The notes beneath the pieces are model-generated. The model saw only the letters and a list, made by a program, of their open reading frames with translations. It was not told the DNA's origin and made no database searches. Shown piece after piece: positions 14,866-21,963 of a stretch of DNA of 30,165 bases. Position 1 is the first letter of the stretch. The number at the start of each line of letters is the position of its first letter. This DNA is from Palsa-504 sp050013055. Lineage in GTDB: Bacteria; Actinomycetota; Actinomycetes; Streptosporangiales; Streptosporangiaceae. The translations under genes and the position numbers were made by a program. Where the stretch lies: assembly GCA_050013055.1 (NCBI GenBank), contig JBEKGC010000066.1:1-30165 (forward strand), read 5' to 3'.

Positions 14866-16587
14866 ATGCGCCTGCGCCACGTCCTGCTCACGATGTTCAA
14901 CCGCCGGATGGGCGTCGGCCGCTTTCCCACCTTCGAGTACGTCGACCAGCTAGACGAAACCTGGCTGCGCTACCGGTGGCAGCTTTTCATGAGGTACACG
15001 GTGCCGAGCGTCACTGCGCAGAGCGAGAGCGACTTCACCTGGGTCGTCCTGTGCCACCCGGAGAGCCCGGAATGGCTCCGGACGTGCGCCGTCGCGGTGA
15101 CCATGAAGGCGGACGTCCATTTTTCCTTCCTGCATCAGGATCCGGTCGTCGACCGCTTGGCCGACGGCGACCTCGATGCGCTGCTGGTCACGAGGATCGA
15201 CTCCGACGACGCGTGGCACCGCCGGGCGATGGAGCGCATTCGCGAGGATTACGCGGCAGATCCGTATACCAGCGAGATCCTCGTGCTGACCGATGGGTAC
15301 CTGCTTGACCACGAGGCCGGCCGGATGCGGCCGTATTTCGATGTCTCGCCGTCCTTCTGCACCAAGATCAACCTTGAGCCGGACCTGAATCCGCTCAACA
15401 TGGGCGGCGATCACAGCATGGTCAGGCGCAGGTACGCGGCCCGGTCGATCAGCGACGGCGAGCCGATGTTCGTCGTGGTTACCCATGAGGAACGTCACCG
15501 CGGCCGAGCCTGCGACCCGGCCGATCCGCGCTGGCTGACGTCAGACACGACCGCGGAGATCCTCAATCGCGACTTCGGTATCGCACCCACCCCCGGCGGC
15601 CGCAGGCAGTCGGGCCAGCCGGTCGACCTGACGGGCCAGCGGCCAGCCCAGCCTGCCGCGGAGTTCCCGTCGCGGCCCGTGCCGACCGCAACGGTCCCAG
15701 GTCAGCGGGTGGTCGTCTCCATCCCGTGCTTCCAGTCCTGGGGCTCGGTCGCACGAGCGGTCGAGAGCATCCTGGCGCAGACCTACTCGGATCTACTGGT
15801 AGTCGTGGCCAACGATGGTGACGAGAACCCGCGCTGGGACGTCCTTAGCCACGTCGATGATCCGCGCCTGGTCCGGATCGACCTGGCCGTCAACCGTGGC
15901 CGTTACTTCGTCGACCAGGTAGCGCTGATGGCCCGTCTTGGCCGGTACCTGCTCCTCCACGACGCCGACGGCTGGAGCGAGCCGGACCGCGTGGAGGCGC
16001 TGCTCGAGGAGCTGCGTCGGCGGCATAGTGTTGCCGCCGTCTCCTCTTACTACGAGTACGGGTCTGGGCCATCCACCGACCAGCAGACCCGGTCGCCCGG
16101 CTGGCCGACGCTGGTTAGTCCGGGCTCGACCGTCGCGCCGGTGACGGCGCTCTACCTGGATCCCCCCGGCCGGCCGTCGTGGTATCGCGCTCTATTCGAC
16201 GCTTCGCGGCTGCTTAACGTCGGCGGTTGCTACGCCGGTCACCGTGTCGGGCAGGACACGTTCCTGTTTCATCTGATGCGCATGACAGGCGCCATCGTCA
16301 CCCTCGAGCAGCCGCTCTACCATCGCTCGCAGTCCTGCGGACCCCGGGCGAGCCGCCTCGGAACAGCCTCCGATGATGCCTCCCCCGCCGAGCTCGCCAG
16401 GCTGCACGGGGAGGCCTACCACGTGTACTGCGAATACCTCCAGGGAAACATCGGCTTCTCGCTCCTTAGCCAGCAACTGCGATCCCTCGCGTGGCGGCAT
16501 GTATCCACCTCCGAATGGCGGGTCTTGCGCGACGAGGCCTACCGGCTGCGCTGGACCGTGCGGGCGAACGGCAACGGCCGGGTATGA
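14866..16587 (+). CDS. Two-domain glycosyltransferase: rhamnosyltransferase-like plus GT2
   Basis: A 573-aa protein starting at ATG 14866, 5 bp after the previous stop; with no visible ribosome binding site, translational coupling is likely. Residues 1-240 resemble the putative rhamnosyltransferase family (PF11316 type): RHVLLTMFNRRM, RWQLFMRYTVPSVTAQSESD, FTWVVLCHPES and RIDSDDAW, whose D112-D115 region is the metal site. A Pro/Gln/Arg linker spans about 240-280. Residues 281-573 are a GT2 domain: VVVSIPCFQSWGSVARAVES, VVANDGDE, NRGRYFVDQVAL and DADGW (D366, D368). This second domain closely matches the first domain of the enzyme at 11803-13698 over about 250 residues, so the two arose by duplication; DADD has become DADG here. 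There is no membrane anchor. It probably extends a glycan on the Pro-rich protein; donor and acceptor are unknown. Confidence 0.85.
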   Translation: MRLRHVLLTMFNRRMGVGRFPTFEYVDQLDETWLRYRWQLFMRYTVPSVTAQSESDFTWVVLCHPESPEWLRTCAVAVTMKADVHFSFLHQDPVVDRLADGDLDALLVTRIDSDDAWHRRAMERIREDYAADPYTSEILVLTDGYLLDHEAGRMRPYFDVSPSFCTKINLEPDLNPLNMGGDHSMVRRRYAARSISDGEPMFVVVTHEERHRGRACDPADPRWLTSDTTAEILNRDFGIAPTPGGRRQSGQPVDLTGQRPAQPAAEFPSRPVPTATVPGQRVVVSIPCFQSWGSVARAVESILAQTYSDLLVVVANDGDENPRWDVLSHVDDPRLVRIDLAVNRGRYFVDQVALMARLGRYLLLHDADGWSEPDRVEALLEELRRRHSVAAVSSYYEYGSGPSTDQQTRSPGWPTLVSPGSTVAPVTALYLDPPGRPSWYRALFDASRLLNVGGCYAGHRVGQDTFLFHLMRMTGAIVTLEQPLYHRSQSCGPRASRLGTASDDASPAELARLHGEAYHVYCEYLQGNIGFSLLSQQLRSLAWRHVSTSEWRVLRDEAYRLRWTVRANGNGRV

Positions 16588-19121
16588 CTGCTGTGGGTCA
16601 CCGAGGCGGCCATCAGGTGGAAGCCGTCGTCATTAACTGGAGGCGCCCGCACAATGTGACCGCCATCGTGTCGGCCCTGCGACGGCAGACGGTGCCCTGC
16701 ACCATTACCGTGTGCGACTGTCACGATTCACCGGAATTCAAGCTTCCACCTGAAACGTTTTCCGCTATCGACCGGGTTTACCGGTGGAAACACAACTTGG
16801 GAGCCTTCAGCCGTTATGTACCGGTCGGGGGTTACGATCACAAGTACACGTTCTTCATCGACGACGACATGCTGCCTGGCGTGCGCTGCGTCGAGCATTT
16901 CCTGGCCGGGGCGGAACAACTGCGTGCGTTCGGCGCTCTCGGTCAGCTGGGCCGCATCCTGGACCCGGATGGCTCTTACCGGATGGGGGACGTCGCGAGA
17001 GGTCCCGGCTTCACTGAAGTAGACATTATCGTCAGGGCTCTTCTGGTCCGGACGGATTGCCTCGTTCACGTCCCGCAGATACGCAATCTTCTCAAAGAAT
17101 TCGACGATCCCGAGGATGACATACTTCTATCGGTGGGACTGGCCATGTACGCCGGCCTTCCCTGCTACCTCACGCCTGACGATCCCGATCCTGAAACGCT
17201 CGTTAACGTGTATGAGCTCGGTAGTCCGCATTCGCGTTCTACCAGGCCGCACCACCTAGCGGCCAGGTCGCGGCTTCTGCGCAGCGCCATGAACCTGGGC
17301 TGGCGGCCAATCCGCAGCCGCCGGCGATCTGAATCTGAGACCGTCCGTCACGACGGCGTGGCTGAGTCAAGTTCCGGTGTCCTCTACCTGGCTGTCGGCG
17401 ATGAGGACCGTGAGCTGACTATTGCCAGTGTCTCCTCGCTCCGGCGTTATGGCTACCACGGGCCTATCCGCGTCGTGACCGATGAGCCTGATTGGCTGCC
17501 TGCAGGGTTGGAATGCCAGAGCGCGGTGGTCCTTGGCGTTGGCGCCGACGACGCACGATATGACAAAACCAAGCTATTGGAATTCGCCTTCGAGTCGACC
17601 CTCTTCCTGGAATCCGGCACAATTCCCATAGCAGATGTCAACGACATATGGGGATACCTCGGCGATGGCAATATCGCCATGGCGGCCGACTTGCGGCCGA
17701 CTGTTGGTGACCTGATCCAACAGGCTAGGCCTCAGCTTCGGAAAGACGAATACGACCTGATGATCCGCCTCGGCCTGACCAGCCGCACATTTTATAACAC
17801 GGCAGCCATGCTGTTCAGGAGATCGGCTGCTATTGCGGCACTATTCACCACATGGCATCAGGAGTGGAAGCGTTTCGGGGAGACGGACCAGATGGCACTG
17901 GTACGCGCCGAAGCGCTTACCGGGACGAGCGTGCGGACCTTGCCTGGCAGATGGAATTGCCCGGCCCGCCGATTCGGTTCAATCCGGGCGGCCCAGGCCG
18001 CGGACGTCAGGATGCTGTACTTCCCGTCGTCCGATCGTGGCGCCCTGACAGACGGACTGGTGTCGGCGCTCAGCGACGTCGACAGTTATCCGCCAGGCGG
18101 CGAGTGGGAGCTGTCGAATCTGCATGGAGGGGGGACGCTGGCCCGGACTGATAGCTCATTCGGCCGGTCACATCGGCGTGGCCGTGGCGGTGGTTTTCTG
18201 GTCGACACGAACATCGGGGTCACAGGAAATCTCGAAATGGTGGTACCTGGTCCGCGCAGTGGTGTCGTTAATTATCGGCGTAGCCGCGATGCGTCTGACG
18301 ATTCCTGGGACGAGCCGATAATAATCGGCGAGACGTGGGGAAGGGTAGATTCAGCCAACCTCATACAGAGCGACGTCGGGAATCAGGGAAACCTCGAGCT
18401 CGTGATACGAGCTGGAGCAAGACTGGGGTACTCATGGAGGGACCCCGCTCCCGATGCACAATGGCAAGAGGTGAGCTGGTTCGCAGACGGCGTCACTGGC
18501 AATCCGAGCTTCATTCAGAGCGACTACGGGCAAGCTGGCAATTTTGAGTTGGTAGTCCCCTGTCTATCTGGCGGAGTGGTGCACTGCTGGAGAAACAACG
18601 ATGACCCCGCCCGATCATGGATCGAAGGCGACATATTCGCCCTGGACTTGGGCAGGGTGGACGCCGTCGCACTCATTCAAAGCGCCCTGGGTCAGGGCGG
18701 AAATCTAGAGGTCATAGTCAGAGCGGGAAGTGAACTGGCGCATTACTGGCGATCGCCGCGAGGCGAGCTATGGCACGGTCCGAAGTTTTTCTTCTCCGGG
18801 GCCGCAGGAATTCCTGGCTTTATTCAGGGCAACGGCGCGGGACCGGGGAATTTTGAGCTCCTGACCTCTGTGCAGGACGGCGGTATAGCGCATCTGTCGC
18901 GCGACAACCACAGCGCGTCTCGTCCGTGGAAGATCAGCTCGTACATCGATCGAGTCGGTGCGCCGGCGGAAGCGGTGTCCCTGATACAAGGCAAAGATTG
19001 TCATTCTCAGCTGGGTAACCTTGAAGCAGTCGCCCGCTGCGGTGATGAGGTGACATGGTATCAGTGGGATGGGCAGCCGAGAAAATGGTCGTGCATATCA
19101 CGATGGTCAGCCAACGTGTGA
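16584..19121 (+). CDS. Three-module glycosyltransferase with C-terminal lectin-like beta-propeller
   Basis: 845 aa from ATG 16584, which overlaps the previous stop as ATGA; the longer frame upstream is out-of-frame shadow. Module 1 (about 11-240) is GT2-like: VEAVVINWRRP and TFFIDDDM (D93-D95). Module 2 (about 265-510) resembles GT8-type or related nucleotide-sugar transferases: VLYLAVGDEDRELTIASV, RVVTDEP, RYDKTKLLEFAFESTLFLES and TFYNTAAMLFRR; a canonical DxD is not obvious, so activity is uncertain. Module 3 (about 530-845) contains six copies of a GN(L/F)E motif at residues 548, 602, 652, 706, 755 and 811, each followed by strands with YWR/W residues and an IQS segment. That is the pattern of PLL-type bacterial lectins, which form seven-bladed propellers. 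It could hold the growing glycan or the acceptor. Codon use is less GC-biased than the neighbours. Confidence 0.8.
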   Translation: MTAVGHRGGHQVEAVVINWRRPHNVTAIVSALRRQTVPCTITVCDCHDSPEFKLPPETFSAIDRVYRWKHNLGAFSRYVPVGGYDHKYTFFIDDDMLPGVRCVEHFLAGAEQLRAFGALGQLGRILDPDGSYRMGDVARGPGFTEVDIIVRALLVRTDCLVHVPQIRNLLKEFDDPEDDILLSVGLAMYAGLPCYLTPDDPDPETLVNVYELGSPHSRSTRPHHLAARSRLLRSAMNLGWRPIRSRRRSESETVRHDGVAESSSGVLYLAVGDEDRELTIASVSSLRRYGYHGPIRVVTDEPDWLPAGLECQSAVVLGVGADDARYDKTKLLEFAFESTLFLESGTIPIADVNDIWGYLGDGNIAMAADLRPTVGDLIQQARPQLRKDEYDLMIRLGLTSRTFYNTAAMLFRRSAAIAALFTTWHQEWKRFGETDQMALVRAEALTGTSVRTLPGRWNCPARRFGSIRAAQAADVRMLYFPSSDRGALTDGLVSALSDVDSYPPGGEWELSNLHGGGTLARTDSSFGRSHRRGRGGGFLVDTNIGVTGNLEMVVPGPRSGVVNYRRSRDASDDSWDEPIIIGETWGRVDSANLIQSDVGNQGNLELVIRAGARLGYSWRDPAPDAQWQEVSWFADGVTGNPSFIQSDYGQAGNFELVVPCLSGGVVHCWRNNDDPARSWIEGDIFALDLGRVDAVALIQSALGQGGNLEVIVRAGSELAHYWRSPRGELWHGPKFFFSGAAGIPGFIQGNGAGPGNFELLTSVQDGGIAHLSRDNHSASRPWKISSYIDRVGAPAEAVSLIQGKDCHSQLGNLEAVARCGDEVTWYQWDGQPRKWSCISRWSANV

Positions 19122-19175
19122 CCGCGGTAGCGTATCGCTGGAGTCAAGCACAGAGACCGAGACGGGAGGCCCGCG

Positions 19176-19205
19176 GTGCCCCTCTTCCCCAGTAACTTGC
19201 GATGA
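19176..19205 (+). other. Possible 9-codon leader ORF
   Basis: GTG at 19176 is preceded by GGGAGG and runs nine codons to a TGA that overlaps the ATG of the next gene as ATGA. The only strong ribosome binding site in the 80-bp gap belongs to this mini-ORF, so it may feed ribosomes to the following gene by coupling. It may also be chance. Confidence 0.3.
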
Positions 19206-20091
19206 TCACGGTTTACTACTCGCTGGCCGCCGATCCCAGCGGGATCCGTGAGTGGCAGTGGACCCGCAGCGTGCGAAGCTTGCGCCGGTACAACCCGGAC
19301 GTCAGCGTCGTGCTGTTCCTGTACGGTGGCGCCCGCGCCGAGCTGGTGGATACTGCCGACCGGGCGGGCGTGCAGATCGTACCGATGGGCGAATTCGCCG
19401 AGGCGCTTGGCGATATCCCGTCGCACTGGCGCGATGCCCTATCCGCGTTCCCCACCTTGCACAAGCTCCTGTCACTCCGGGGGCTTTCTTCGGCAGGCTC
19501 GTTCAGCCACCTCATCTACCTCGACTGCGACACCTATTTCTTCGGCGACGTGGCCGCTCTCACTGCTCGCTACGGCCAGTGCGACTGGTACGCTCGCGAG
19601 GAACCGGGCAGCAGCCGCAGCCATTACGGCTACGACCCCAGTTACCTGGACGAACACGCGCTCGGCGCGATGGCGCACTCTCAGGGCCTGATACAGGTGC
19701 CGCCGTACAACACAGGCGTGATGGTCCTGCGCGCGGACCTGGCCCGCACCCTGGTGACGCTGCTTGACGACTTCATATGGTACGCGGGATGTGCCTATGG
19801 AGTCCCGGGCTGCTGGGGGCTGAGGCGGTCGGCAACGTGCGACGGGCCGTCTCAGGACCAGGTGACCGCCGGCTTGCCCTGCCCTACCCGTCGAGCAACC
19901 CGTGGATCATCGAGGAAATCGCCACGTGGCTCACGCTGGGTCGGGTCCCCGGACTTTCCCACGATATGCTGGGCCAGCCCGCGGTCGCGCAGGGCGATGA
20001 GTACTCGGGCTGGCCGCAGGGCTTGATCGTCGCCCACTACTACACCACCGCGCAGGACCGCTTCTTCGCGCATTTGAAGGAACGACGATGA
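19202..20091 (+). CDS. Glycosyltransferase (GT8-like), frameshifted near 19873
   Basis: The N-terminal 220 residues from ATG 19202 are a GT-A glycosyltransferase of the kind found beside GT8 enzymes: MITVYYSLAADPSG, SLRRYNPDVSVVLFLYGG, FPTLHKLLSLRG, IYLDCDTYFFGD (D108-x-D110) and PPYNTGVMVLRADLA. After about 19873 the coding signal moves to another frame, giving ALPYPSSNPWIIEE, LTLGRVPGLSHDMLGQP and HYYTTAQDRFFAHLKERR up to the stop at 20091. Restoring one base near 19873 (GGCTTG to GGCCTTG) joins the frames as VTAGLALPYPSS. The sequence as given is therefore broken by a one-base loss, either a real mutation or an assembly error. The Asn-Thr-Gly motif and the DxD suggest an otherwise active enzyme. 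It is the last gene of the rightward operon. Without the repair, the product is a 274-aa protein with a foreign C-terminus. Confidence 0.75.
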
Positions 20092-20440
20092 TTTCCTACG
20101 CGCAGTGACGCAGATATCGCTGGGGTCTAGTATTCACCATGGTCCGGTTCGGCGTATCCCCCAAGCCCGGGCTCATTGCCGCTCCAGTCCCTCGGGCCAC
20201 GTCCGCACCCGCCGTTTCGCCCCCGCTGGTCTCCGCCGGCAGTGAAACGAAGCGGCCACGACGATGGTCCGTTGGTGTTGCAGGGGTTCGCTGGTCGGGC
20301 CCCGGAGGCGGGTCCGGCGCGGTCGTGCTGGTGGCGCGGTGGCGGCTGGGGGTGGTGAGGGGGGTGTGTGCCGTGCCTGGTCCGGCCTCGGCGTTGTGCG
20401 GGCCGGGCCGCCGGTTTCACGTGGAAGATCGGGCTCCCGC

Positions 20441-20476
20441 GGATAGTTTGGTACCCGATAGGGTACCAAACTATCC
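20441..20476. terminator. Perfect 16-bp stem with GATA loop
   Basis: GGATAGTTTGGTACCC and its exact reverse complement GGGTACCAAACTATCC flank a four-base GATA loop. A T-rich tract (ACTTTTTTCG, GATTTTTG) follows about 20 bp downstream on the + strand. It may terminate the rightward operon, which ends 350 bp earlier, or serve as an operator or recombination site. The distance from the gene and the distance to the T tract weaken the terminator reading. Confidence 0.45.
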
Positions 20477-20542
20477 AGGTAAGCCGAATATTCCACGACT
20501 TTTTTCGATTTTTGTGACGGACGGGTTGCGGGTGCGGGGAGC

Positions 20543-20569
20543 GGCGGGAGTGGCGGGAGTGGCGGGAGT
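20543..20569 (+). repeat. Three tandem 9-bp repeats (GGCGGGAGT)
   Basis: Three exact copies in a row, followed by a partial copy, just before the phosphotransferase remnant. This is short non-coding low-complexity DNA. Confidence 0.75.
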
Positions 20570-20613
20570 GGCGGCGCGATCTGGTGGCTGATCAGTCTCG
20601 GCAAGGGGAGGAC

Positions 20614-21022
20614 GTGCCGCTTTCTGGGGGGCGCATGACCAGCGGGATGGTGCGCCGCGGCGACCGGCTGCTGCGTCCGATGGGTCCGTGGTCGCCTGCC
20701 GTGCACGAGTATCTGCGCCATCTGGAGACAGCCGGGTTCGAGGGCTCGCCCCGGGTGCTTGGCACCGAGGACAACCGGGAGGTGCTCACCTTCATCGACG
20801 GGGACGTCGCGGTGGACCCGCAGTGGCAGCCCGGGCACGGGAACCGGCTCCCCCGGTATGCCCGGACCGATCTCGCCCTGCGCGGCGTGGCGGACCTGCT
20901 CCGGGAACTGCACTCGGCGGCGGCCGGCTTCCGGCCCGCCATCACCGGCGACCGTGTCCACCCGCATCCGCCCCGCGCCGGCGAGATCATCTGCCACGGC
21001 GACCTCGGTCCGTGGACGCTCC
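20614..21022 (+). pseudogene. Phosphotransferase (APH-like) remnant, C-terminal half missing
   Basis: The sequence reads as the N-terminal lobe and the start of the catalytic loop of an aminoglycoside-phosphotransferase-like kinase: DRLLRPMGPWSPAVHEYLRH, GFEGSPRVLGTE, EVLTFIDGDVAVDP, LRGVADLLRELHSAA, PRAGEIICHGDLGPW. The catalytic HGD is present, but homology stops right after it. The Asn and the metal-binding Asp segment (IDWD-type) are absent, so the kinase cannot be active. The open frame runs on to 21303 as unrelated sequence. Possible starts are GTG 20614, preceded by GGGGAGG, or ATG 20635. Its position just past the glycosyltransferase locus marks a decayed boundary. Confidence 0.65.
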
Positions 21023-21061
21023 GAGCTGGTGCGGTTGCCGCCGGTCAACTAGGCTCCGACC

Positions 21062-21169
21062 ATGCGCGGCTTCCACGTCACGCAGGTCCCTCAGGGACTG
21101 GCCGTGGGCACACTTGTAGTGGCCATCGCGCTGGCGGTATGGCTCGTCGTCGCGGTGCGCCGGAAATAA
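21062..21169 (+). CDS. Possible 35-aa single-pass membrane protein
   Basis: ATG 21062 to TAA 21169 encodes a short N-terminal head (MRGFHVTQVPQG), one hydrophobic helix of about 20 residues (LAVGTLVVAIALAVWLVVAV) and a basic end (RRK). This is the layout of an inner-membrane microprotein with the C-terminus inside. The ribosome binding site is weak (TAGG, 11 bp upstream). It sits directly after the truncated phosphotransferase. No family was recognised. Confidence 0.45.
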   Translation: MRGFHVTQVPQGLAVGTLVVAIALAVWLVVAVRRK

Positions 21170-21204
21170 CGTGGCGGCCGCCCCCCGGGCCGCCTCTCCC
21201 TATG

Positions 21205-21232
21205 CGGGTCGCATCCTCACGCTTGCGACCCG
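21205..21232 (-). terminator. Hairpin spanning the DUF899 stop codon
   Basis: CGGGTCGCA (21205-21213) pairs with TGCGACCCG (21224-21232) around a 10-nt loop that contains the stop codon of the DUF899 gene. There is no T tract, which is common for actinomycete terminators. It probably ends the leftward transcript. Confidence 0.4.
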
Positions 21233-21900
21233 TAGGCCGCGGCTATGGCCTCCGAGCCGGCCCACCGGCTGTAGGTCGGCGATTGCGGCCAGCCTTCTGG
21301 TGAGTCCTGCCACTCCTCCTGTCGTCCGTAGGGCAGCAGGTCGATCAGCCCAAAGGTGTGACTGAGCTGCTCGGTGCCGCGGCCGTCGGTGTGCCAGGTG
21401 CGATATACGGTGTCGCCATCGCGCAGGAACACATTGACCGCGAACCCGCCGCCTGGCGGTGCGCCGACGTCGCTGCCGAATCGACTGTTCGCGGAGGAAT
21501 ACCAGGTCATCTTGTTCCCGGCCCTCCGCTTATACGCGAGTGCCTCGTCGATGGGGCCCTGGGTGACGATGACGAACCGGGCGTCGTAACTGTCCAGGAA
21601 CTCCAGCCGGGTGAACTGTGAGGTGAACCCCGTGCAGCCCGGGCACTGCCACGTCTCGCCCGGGAACCACATGTGGTTGTAGACGATCAGCTGCGACTTG
21701 CCGTCGAACACGTCGGCTAGCCGGACCGGTCCCTGTTCACCCTCCAGGGTGTAGTCGGGCATCTTGACCATCGGCAGTCGCCTGCGCTGAGCGGCGATCG
21801 CGTCGAGCTCCCTGGTCGCTGCCTTCTCGCGAGCACGCAGCATGTCGAGCTGGCGCTGCCAAGTGCCTGCGTCAACGACGGGCGGTAGCGTGGTAGCCAT
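21217..21900 (-). CDS. DUF899 family thioredoxin-fold protein
   Basis: A 227-aa protein from ATG 21900 with GAGGAGG upstream. It carries the DUF899 hallmarks: LPMVKMPDYTLEG near residue 43, LIVYNHMWFPG, CPGCTGFTSQF with Cys86 and Cys89 in a thioredoxin-like CxxC, the VTQGPIDEALAYKRRAG region, WYSS, and the GAPPGGGFAVNVFLRDGD segment. The length suits the family. The function is not established; the CxxC suggests a redox role. It lies 63 bp after the flavin monooxygenase gene and is probably cotranscribed with it. It is a cytoplasmic protein with no signal peptide. Confidence 0.9.
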   Translation of the reverse strand: MATTLPPVVDAGTWQRQLDMLRAREKAATRELDAIAAQRRRLPMVKMPDYTLEGEQGPVRLADVFDGKSQLIVYNHMWFPGETWQCPGCTGFTSQFTRLEFLDSYDARFVIVTQGPIDEALAYKRRAGNKMTWYSSANSRFGSDVGAPPGGGFAVNVFLRDGDTVYRTWHTDGRGTEQLSHTFGLIDLLPYGRQEEWQDSPEGWPQSPTYSRWAGSEAIAAAYGSQA

Positions 21901-21963
21901 AGGGCCTCCTCACTCATCATGTTCGCGGTCGGCGATCTGCAGTATAAACGCGGGCCGGCCGGG

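Larger units (their letters stand above)
20092..20583. other. Intergenic region without a convincing gene
   Basis: About 490 bp between the end of the glycosyltransferase operon and the phosphotransferase remnant. Open frames here are short, Arg/Gly/Pro-rich and lack ribosome binding sites. It contains the 36-nt hairpin at 20441-20476, a T-rich run at about 20498-20514 and three 9-bp repeats at 20543-20569. Confidence 0.6.

Noticed and set aside
16491..16583. Extended start of the three-module glycosyltransferase
   Set aside because: These 31 residues are out-of-frame shadow of the previous gene; the ATGA overlap at 16584 is the natural coupled start.
19865..19880. Programmed -1 frameshift in the glycosyltransferase gene
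   Set aside because: No X-XXY-YYZ slippery heptamer or convincing downstream structure; a simple one-base loss explains it better.
20139..20591. 150-aa open frame on the + strand between the locus and the kinase remnant
   Set aside because: Arg/Gly/Val low-complexity translation, runs through a perfect hairpin and 9-bp repeats, no ribosome binding site, no recognisable domain.
20173..21048. 291-aa leftward open frame
   Set aside because: Antisense shadow of the kinase remnant and the repeat region; Pro/Arg-rich and without a plausible start site.
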